From Selenomonadaceae bacterium (GTDB lineage: Bacteria; Bacillota; Negativicutes; Selenomonadales; Selenomonadaceae), in contig JAFUYE010000048.1 of the NCBI GenBank assembly GCA_017470715.1, forward strand, positions 1-42,534: a stretch of DNA of 42,534 bases, given 5' to 3'. Shown here piece by piece: positions 36,825 to 42,534 of the stretch. The translations under genes were made by a program, and so were the position numbers. The number at the start of each line of letters is the position of its first letter. The first letter of the stretch is position 1. The notes under the pieces were generated by a model. That model was not told the DNA's origin. It was given only the letters and a program-made list of their open reading frames with translations, and ran no database searches.

Positions 36825-37241
36825 TCAAGCTCCTTTCTTCGGGAACATTCCGCCAATCCACTTGTTCAAGGCGATGTTTGCACCGAGTTTTAAGAGCCCG
36901 CCCAAAAGTCCGCCGCCTTTGCTTTGTTGGTCTTGTTGCATTGCGGCTTGATTCGCGGCTTGTTGTTGAGCTATACGACTTCTTCCCGCCGCCGCAGCAG
37001 TTTCACCGAGATGTTGACCGAGGGCAGCCATTGACTGAGCCGTATCTGAGCCGCCTTCGCTCATGTCTTGCATTTGCTGAGTTACGTCGCCGCCCAAAAG
37101 TCCTTGCGCCAATTCGGGCGTTTGCGGTTGCTGAGCTTGAAAGCCTTCGGGAGGCGGAGCTTCGCCCAAAAGTCCTTCTTGCAGATATTGATTGAAAAGG
37201 TTGTTCGACTCTTCGTCGTTCAGCCCCGGTATTCTGTACAT
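36825..37241 (-). CDS. Small Gln/Ala-rich phage protein with hydrophobic Gly-rich tail
   Basis: This is a 138-residue protein. The first third is acidic and proline-containing, the middle is a Gln/Ala/Met-rich helix (QQQAANQAAMQQDQQ), and the end is GGGLLGGLLKLGANIALNKW with a basic finish (PKKGA). The Gly/Leu tail could insert in a membrane, which would suit a protein ejected or placed at the entry pore. No family recognised. ATG with GGAGGAG about 6 nt upstream. Only 4 nt separate its stop from the next start. Confidence 0.65.
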   Translation of the reverse strand: MYRIPGLNDEESNNLFNQYLQEGLLGEAPPPEGFQAQQPQTPELAQGLLGGDVTQQMQDMSEGGSDTAQSMAALGQHLGETAAAAGRSRIAQQQAANQAAMQQDQQSKGGGLLGGLLKLGANIALNKWIGGMFPKKGA

Positions 37242-37253
37242 GATTGCTCCTCC

Positions 37254-40200
37254 TTAACCGAATAAGCCCGACAAGAAACTGCCGCCCGAAGAATGTGACG
37301 ACGTTTCGGTTGAGCCGGTGCCTGCAAGTGCGCCGAGTGCGCTTGTATTCGCGCCGTTCAAACCGATTGACGCGTTCCAAAGCGTTGTCGGGATTCCCAA
37401 AAGTCCTTCTTGAGCCGCCGCAAGTGTCGTTATCGGCATTCCCGACGCTTGGAGCAAAGCCTGATACAGCGCGGAGTTGGTATTGCTCGCCGTCATGTTG
37501 TTCGCAAATTGCTGTTGGGCGATGTTCGTCTGGTTATTGAGAGCGTTCGACAACCAGTTGTATTGATTGTTGTAAAGATTGTTGAGCGTTCCCGTGGTCG
37601 TGTTCGCGTTGTTGAATACTTGTTGCGTGATGTTCGTGCCCGTGTTGTAGAGGTTCGCGGCATTCGCCAGTTGTTGACCGGTAAAGCCCGCGTTTTGGGA
37701 ATTCGTGTTTTGGATGTTGTTCATCATCTGTTGGAGCGCGCTGGAAGCGGTTGCGTTGTTACCCGTTATCGCCTCATACTGCGAGCCGAGCAGTCCCGCG
37801 TTGGTTTGATTCACGCCCAAACCGTTTGCAAGTTGTTGCCCCGTGAGTGCGGCGTTGGCGGCAGTCGTCGATTGAGTGTTTCCGAATCGATTTGCAGACA
37901 AGTCGGCGTTTGCGGCGGTTGCGCCCATGTTGTTTTGATATTGCTGATTGGTGATTCCCGTGTTCGCGTTGATGGCGTCACGCTGAGCCGCGTAGTTTTG
38001 CCCCGAAAGTCCCGCATTGGCGGCTGTCGTCGACTGAGTGTCGGTGAAGCGGTTTTGAGCAAGTCCCGCGTTCGCCGCCGTTGCGCCCGATTGTGCGCCA
38101 TAGCCCGCGCCCGCGAGATTCGCATTCGCCGCTGTCGTTGACTGGGTATTGGTGAAGTCGTTTTGAGCCAATCCCGCGTTAGCCGCTGTCGACGCGGTTT
38201 GTGCGCCGTAGGCTTGTCCCGCGAGGTTCGCATTGGCGGCGATATTGTTCGTTTGGTTCCCGTAAGCTTGTTGTGCGCGATTCGCCCCGGTCGCTGTGTT
38301 CGCGGTCCGGTTGGCGAAATTCTGCTGAGCGCGGTTAGCTCCCGTCGCGTTGTTCGCCGTCTGATTGGCGTAAACTTGTTGCGCCCGATTAGCTCCCGTT
38401 GCATTGTTCGTCGTCTCGTATCCGTAATTCTGATTCGAGAGTCCCGCGTTCGCCGCTGTTGTTGATTGGGCGTTCGTAAGGTTTTGTTGTGCGACGTTTT
38501 GATTGGCGTCGGCGACGTTGCGGGAGTTGGTGAATTGCTGTTGTGTCCAGTTCGCGGCGTTTTGGAGATTCTGATTTGTGTTTGCGTAAGATTGTTGCGC
38601 CCAATTCGCGCCCGTCGCAAGGTTCTGTGATTGATTGTTGAGTTGTTGCTGAACAAGATTGGCGTTGACTTGATTCGTGTTGAGGGAATTGTTGTAGCGA
38701 TTTTGGGCAAGATTCGCTGTTCGGTCGATGTCCGCTTGCGTGTTTCCGAGCATTTGCGCCGTCATGTTCGCGTTTTCGCGGTCGGTGGTGATGGCGTCGT
38801 TCCACTTGTTCTGAGCGAGCCCCTGCAATGTGTTGATGTTGTTCAAATAGTTTTGCGCCGTGATGTCTGCGGCGTTCTTTTGAATGTCGTTCAAGGCAGT
38901 GTTGGTGACGGAAGAATTCAAGACGCCGCGTTGTCCGAGATTGTTGACCGTGTTTCCGATGGTGTTATTCATTGCCGTTTTAATCGCGTCCGACATGGAA
39001 TTGAGATAACCTTGCGGAATCGTGCCGTTTTCAAGCCCCGTCAAGCTTTGGTCGGCGGTCGACATTGCGGCTTTGTTGCGATTGATGTATTCGGTCAAGT
39101 CGGCGTTGGCTTTGTCCGTTGAAGAGCCGCTTGTATCGATTAAGTTGCCCAAAAGTCCGTTGACCAAATCGGTGGCGTCGTCGTTTTTGGGAATGTAACC
39201 CGCCAAAGCTTTGTTCGCCGAAGTTGTCGCCGCGTTTTGTCGAGAAGTGTAATCGGCAAGTTGGTCGTTAATCCAACCCGTTGCGGCGTCACTGCGATTG
39301 ATGTAATCGCCGAGCGCGGAATTTGCGTCGGTTTCTGCGGCTGAATTCTTTTGGGCAACGCGATTTAATGAGTTCGTCGCCGTATTGAGCGCGTCATTAT
39401 TTTCGCCGATGTAGCCGTTATTGGCGGCGATAGCTCTGTTTGTTGCGGCGTCGTCCCGTGCGGAATAATTATTGAGCGCGCTATTGACGGTGTCGGTTGC
39501 GGCGTCATCACGAGCCGTGTAATTATTGAGCGCGGCGGTAGTGGCGTCCGTTGTGGCGTCGTCCCGTGCCGTGTAATTGCTGAGTGAGTTGTTGACAGCG
39601 TTCGTTGCGGCGTTGTTTTGGTTTTCGTAGTCGCTCAAACGGTTTGCATAATTGCCCGTGTCGGTCGAGTTTTGCCGCATGAAATTTTCGAGCGCGGTTC
39701 CAATTCGATTGTTCGCGGCGTTATTCTGAGCCTCGTAAGTGTTCAAGCGATTGTTGTAATTGCCCGCGTCGGTTGCGTTTTGCCGCATGAAATTTCCAAG
39801 TTCGCTCCCGATTTGGTTATTCGCCGCGTTGTTTTGAGACACGTAATTGCTCAAGTCTCTTTGCAAAGCGTTCGCCGCGCCCGTGTTCTGACCGAGATAA
39901 TTATTCAAAGCACTATTGGCGGCGGCGGTGTTGGTGGAGTTTTCCCGTAAATATCGGGAAATATCTCCGTTGGCTAATCGTTCCGCGCCCGCGTTTTGAT
40001 TTATGTAATCGCCCAAAGTCGAATTCGCGTTGCCCGCAAGGTCGGTGTTCGAGTTTGCAATGTCGCCGAGCGAGTTGGTGTAGTTATTCGTGGCGCGGTC
40101 ATTATTCGTAACTCTTTGTTGAAGTCCCGAATTAGCGTTTTGAACGGCGGATTGATTGCTTGCGGCGTAATTGCTCAAATCTGCATTTGCGTCGTCGGTC

Positions 40201-40646
40201 GTCCGTCCCAAACCCATGTACAAATCTTGCAATGTTCGCGTGGTGTCGGCGTTATTCGTCAACATGAAATTGGCGAGAGGTTCGGCTTTATCGTACATTG
40301 ATTGACCGAGATTCCCGTAATACCGGCTCAAGTCGGAGAGATTGGAATTGGTGTTGTCGGCGTAAGCTTGACTTTTCCCGATTTCATTCGCAAGCCCCGT
40401 CATCGCGTTTCCTTGAATTGCTTGCGCTTGGTCGAAGAGCGCGGGGTACGCGTTCATTGCGTTTTGCAACTGGGGCAACGAATTCCTGAAAAGATTTCCC
40501 GCGTGAATATTCAAGTCCGTGACGTTCGGAAACATGGTCGCCGCCGTCGTCGTGTTGATTGCCTGAAGCATTAATTCATTCAGGCTGGCGGTGTACCAAG
40601 TGCCGCTTGAGCTGTCGAAGCGTTGAAGGTCGAAGTTGAAATTCAT
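37254..40646 (-). CDS. Long phage protein built of 18-residue repeats
   Basis: This is a 1130-residue protein. It opens with MNFNFDLQRF, a short tag related to those on many Firmicutes phage structural proteins. Residues 152-529 are 21 consecutive 18-residue units with a Leu and an aromatic at fixed places (type NANSALNNYTARDDAAT). A spacer of 80 residues follows. Residues 610-1059 are 25 further 18-residue units (type LAQQxYxNxxxxxAANAG). The tail is Gly/Ser-rich and ends SGLFG. Eighteen residues equal five alpha-helical turns, so each repeat would put its aromatic on the same face of a very long rod or bundle. Regular aromatic spacing is also known from tape-measure proteins. Asn and Gln dominate and Cys is absent. 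Confidence 0.8.
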   Translation of the reverse strand: MNFNFDLQRFDSSSGTWYTASLNELMLQAINTTTAATMFPNVTDLNIHAGNLFRNSLPQLQNAMNAYPALFDQAQAIQGNAMTGLANEIGKSQAYADNTNSNLSDLSRYYGNLGQSMYDKAEPLANFMLTNNADTTRTLQDLYMGLGRTTDDANADLSNYAASNQSAVQNANSGLQQRVTNNDRATNNYTNSLGDIANSNTDLAGNANSTLGDYINQNAGAERLANGDISRYLRENSTNTAAANSALNNYLGQNTGAANALQRDLSNYVSQNNAANNQIGSELGNFMRQNATDAGNYNNRLNTYEAQNNAANNRIGTALENFMRQNSTDTGNYANRLSDYENQNNAATNAVNNSLSNYTARDDATTDATTAALNNYTARDDAATDTVNSALNNYSARDDAATNRAIAANNGYIGENNDALNTATNSLNRVAQKNSAAETDANSALGDYINRSDAATGWINDQLADYTSRQNAATTSANKALAGYIPKNDDATDLVNGLLGNLIDTSGSSTDKANADLTEYINRNKAAMSTADQSLTGLENGTIPQGYLNSMSDAIKTAMNNTIGNTVNNLGQRGVLNSSVTNTALNDIQKNAADITAQNYLNNINTLQGLAQNKWNDAITTDRENANMTAQMLGNTQADIDRTANLAQNRYNNSLNTNQVNANLVQQQLNNQSQNLATGANWAQQSYANTNQNLQNAANWTQQQFTNSRNVADANQNVAQQNLTNAQSTTAANAGLSNQNYGYETTNNATGANRAQQVYANQTANNATGANRAQQNFANRTANTATGANRAQQAYGNQTNNIAANANLAGQAYGAQTASTAANAGLAQNDFTNTQSTTAANANLAGAGYGAQSGATAANAGLAQNRFTDTQSTTAANAGLSGQNYAAQRDAINANTGITNQQYQNNMGATAANADLSANRFGNTQSTTAANAALTGQQLANGLGVNQTNAGLLGSQYEAITGNNATASSALQQMMNNIQNTNSQNAGFTGQQLANAANLYNTGTNITQQVFNNANTTTGTLNNLYNNQYNWLSNALNNQTNIAQQQFANNMTASNTNSALYQALLQASGMPITTLAAAQEGLLGIPTTLWNASIGLNGANTSALGALAGTGSTETSSHSSGGSFLSGLFG
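37470..38819 (-). repeat. Array of 25 coding 54-bp repeats (second array)
   Basis: Residues 610-1059 of the protein at 37254-40646 divide without gap into 25 units of 18 residues. Position 1 is mostly Leu, Arg, Trp or Ile, positions 3-4 mostly Gln or Asn, position 6 aromatic or Leu, and positions 15-18 mostly AANA-like. Neighbouring units differ at many silent sites, so the array is old. Confidence 0.85.
39060..40193 (-). repeat. Array of 21 coding 54-bp repeats (first array)
   Basis: Residues 152-529 of the same protein divide without gap into 21 units of 18 residues, with Leu mostly at position 6 and Tyr or Phe mostly at position 9. The consensus differs from that of the second array, but the period is identical. 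Confidence 0.85.
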
Positions 40647-40657
40647 GACTTCACCGC

Positions 40658-42534
40658 CTATTCATTGAAGGTGCAGGCGAACGAATCCGCCGAGAATTCT
40701 TTGCCTTTCCATTTGTAGCTGATTCGGATTGTGTCACCAATCGGCGCAGTTACGATGACGATATTTTGTTCCTCATTGAATTCCCACGGGGCAGTGGCGG
40801 GCGTCACCCAAATGGAGCCGTTCAAAGCTTTGTGAGCAAGTTTAAACCCGCGCGCTTTGCCCGTGCCCGTCGAAACAATTTCATTGAGCGATTCGCCTTC
40901 GCCGCGAGAGAGTGTCAAGCGGATTGTAGCAACGGAACCGCTTGCCCCGTTGTAAAGGAATTGCGTTGTCGCACGATTCGGATTGCGGCGGTCGGGATAA
41001 GTGCCCGTCTTCGTCATTTCAACGAAATTTTCCGCGCTCCAGTCATAAAAATAATCCGCCGAAACAATAACGTCGCTTGGGGCTTTGAACGTCACTTGCC
41101 CCGTCAGCGGCGAAAAGACAAAGCCGCTTGTTTGAAGTTCACCGTTGAAATACAGCGCGAATTTGTAAGCCGTCAAGTTGTCCGTGTGGGCGAGCAAAGC
41201 CGTTTGTTCGCGCCCGTCGCCAATTCCGATGACTTCGCCCTTGATGAACTTCACGCCGTCGCGCAGGGCTATTTCAGCCTTAATTTCGGCGTCCGCAACG
41301 TTTTGATGTTTCACAACCAGATGAGCGCGGCTGATTTCTGTCGTTTCGCCCGTCGCCTCGTTGACGAAGGGAATTAATTTTGTGATGAAAGAAACGCCGT
41401 CGCCCGAAATTGTTCCGTCGCCGATTGTCCCGTCCGTGCGCAAAAGTTTCGTTCGCCCTTCAAGGAATTGTTCCGTCACCGAATTGGACAGAATCAATCG
41501 CTTTAAGTCGTTTCCGACGAGGATGTTCTTTATTTGAACGAGTTCGGTTTTCACGCCGTCGCTCAAAATGTAATTCGAGCCTTCAATCAAGTCGTCGACA
41601 GAATCAACGTCAATGGAATCGTCGCCGCGAACAACCGACAACACATTGACCGCCGTTGTGTCTATGTCCGAATATTCGCCGTAAAACGTTTCGCCGCTCA
41701 AGCCGTCGTAGCCACTCGGATTGAGTGACGCTTCTTCAAGCGCAAGATACAAATTTTCCGTGAGTCGCATTAAATGAGCAACTTCAAGCGAGAGCGTCGA
41801 ACGGTTCAAAACGTCTTGAATGTCGACGTTTACCGTTGTTCCGCCGTTGTAGTCGCCCAAAACTTTATCGCCGTCGCGAAGAATCAAAGACTTGCCGACG
41901 CCGACTGTCGCCGTTTGATTTTCATTTCGGAAAGTGTTCGTCGATTCGTGATAGCGAAGAATCTGCCCGTCTTCAAGTTGGTTTAAAGCAATCGGAACGG
42001 AGCCGAGCCCCTGCGCGGAACCGGTGATGTCCGCGTGTATCTTTCCGTCCGAGCTGACTTTTACGAACTTGTTGGCTTCGCCCGTCGTCGTCACCGATGA
42101 ATCGTCGAACGCGTCTTTCGGCGTTGGGGTAAACGAACCGCGAAGATAAGCCAACACATAGCCTTCGCGAATTCCCGTCAAGTTCACTGGAACATTAGCG
42201 ATTTCGGTCGCCGAGCCTTCGATGTCCGCATGGATTTTTCCATCCACCGCAACGCGCACCAGCTTACCCGTTTCGCCCGATGTCGTAACGTCTTCTTCGG
42301 TGAAAACGTCCTTTTTCGCGGGCACGAATGAATTGCGAATGACGTTGTATTGAAGGATTTCGCCGTCGCTTATTTCGTGCGCTTCGATATTCACGCCGTC
42401 AATTTGGTTTGCGGAGCCCGTGATGTCAGCATGAATTTTCCCGTCCGTCGCAACGCGAATCAGTTTGTCCGTGTTTTCTTCCGTTTGAGAACTCGACGGA
42501 TAACCCATTCGTTGACGTTGAGTAATTCCGCCAG
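40658..42534 (-). CDS. Phage fibre or tail protein with tandem modules, 5' end outside window
   Basis: The frame stays open to the window edge, and ATG 42508 has no ribosome-binding site, so the gene very probably begins beyond the right end. The visible 620 or so residues start with three tandem modules of about 65-70 residues, each containing V.VDGKIHADI.GSA followed by a beta segment (DGEILQYN, EGYVLAYL, DGQILRYH). Then come a region with LILRDGDKVLGDYNGG, a central beta-rich part and a C-terminal domain with TLSRGEGESLNEIVSTGTGK and ISYKWKGKEFSADSF. The repeats are fibre-like; no enzyme motif is seen. Probably a tail-tube-attached or spike protein. Confidence 0.7.
   Translation of the reverse strand, partial: GGITQRQRMGYPSSSQTEENTDKLIRVATDGKIHADITGSANQIDGVNIEAHEISDGEILQYNVIRNSFVPAKKDVFTEEDVTTSGETGKLVRVAVDGKIHADIEGSATEIANVPVNLTGIREGYVLAYLRGSFTPTPKDAFDDSSVTTTGEANKFVKVSSDGKIHADITGSAQGLGSVPIALNQLEDGQILRYHESTNTFRNENQTATVGVGKSLILRDGDKVLGDYNGGTTVNVDIQDVLNRSTLSLEVAHLMRLTENLYLALEEASLNPSGYDGLSGETFYGEYSDIDTTAVNVLSVVRGDDSIDVDSVDDLIEGSNYILSDGVKTELVQIKNILVGNDLKRLILSNSVTEQFLEGRTKLLRTDGTIGDGTISGDGVSFITKLIPFVNEATGETTEISRAHLVVKHQNVADAEIKAEIALRDGVKFIKGEVIGIGDGREQTALLAHTDNLTAYKFALYFNGELQTSGFVFSPLTGQVTFKAPSDVIVSADYFYDWSAENFVEMTKTGTYPDRRNPNRATTQFLYNGASGSVATIRLTLSRGEGESLNEIVSTGTGKARGFKLAHKALNGSIWVTPATAPWEFNEEQNIVIVTAPIGDTIRISYKWKGKEFSADSFACTFNE

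Larger units (their letters stand above)
14723..42534 (-). mobile_element. Prophage late region (structural, DGR and lysis genes), right end outside window
   Basis: Every gene from 14760 to the right edge is on the minus strand and most have phage-type features: fibre repeats, polyvalent virion protein, XkdX, holin-like protein, endolysin. The giant protein with transglycosylase activity suggests an ejected internal virion protein as in podovirus-type phages; XkdX is more usual in PBSX-like elements, so the morphotype stays open. No integrase, terminase, portal, capsid or repressor gene is in the window, and no attachment repeat could be identified at the left boundary (14662-14722). Confidence 0.88.

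Overview
The window looks like a stretch of a bacterial chromosome of the Firmicutes type, possibly Negativicutes/Selenomonadales. That lineage guess is weak. It rests on the Firmicutes-type prophage genes, an FDLQRF N-terminal peptide on one phage protein, strong Shine-Dalgarno sites with many TTG and GTG starts, and DUF4422/FkbM surface-glycan genes next to a hybrid sensor kinase. No rRNA or tRNA gene and no CRISPR array was seen.

Positions 1-14661 are host chromosome. The left edge holds palindromes and a small unknown gene on the minus strand. A plus-strand run follows: a hybrid histidine kinase with two receiver domains, two paralogous DUF4422 glycosyltransferase-like proteins (the second degenerate), FtsW, a two-gene DUF262 (GmrSD/ParB-nuclease-like) module with its own promoter, GatB, and an FkbM-type methyltransferase closed by a clear terminator. 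The DUF262 pair sits between two housekeeping genes and is probably a defence locus read through into gatB.

Positions 14723-42534 are the late region of a prophage, entirely on the minus strand and running off the right edge. In transcription order from the right it holds: a fibre-like protein with tandem modules (5' end outside the window); a 1130-residue protein built almost wholly of 18-residue repeats; three small virion-like proteins; a giant polyvalent protein of about 3480 residues with transglycosylase, M15-like peptidase, ParB-like and two HExxH segments; and seven consecutive tail-fibre/adhesin proteins with related ends. Next come a diversity-generating retroelement (DGR) and a lysis/tail-end module (unknown protein, small protein, XkdX, holin-like protein, amidase-M15 endolysin, small protein) ending at a terminator.

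The most informative system is the DGR. The last fibre protein ends in a DUF6273/C-type-lectin-like domain with a variable repeat (VR, 19209-19336). Behind it lie an Avd-like helical protein, a template repeat (TR, 18460-18587) and a reverse transcriptase with YMDD and a PLGVEPSQ motif. In a 125-nt aligned core, TR and VR differ at 20 positions. Seventeen of these are adenines of the TR coding strand, the signature of adenine-directed mutagenic homing. Thirteen of 14 template Asn codons are changed, seven to Tyr. A GC-rich hairpin with a GACA tetraloop follows VR but not TR, as expected for a homing target. The likely function is diversification of the phage receptor-binding tip.
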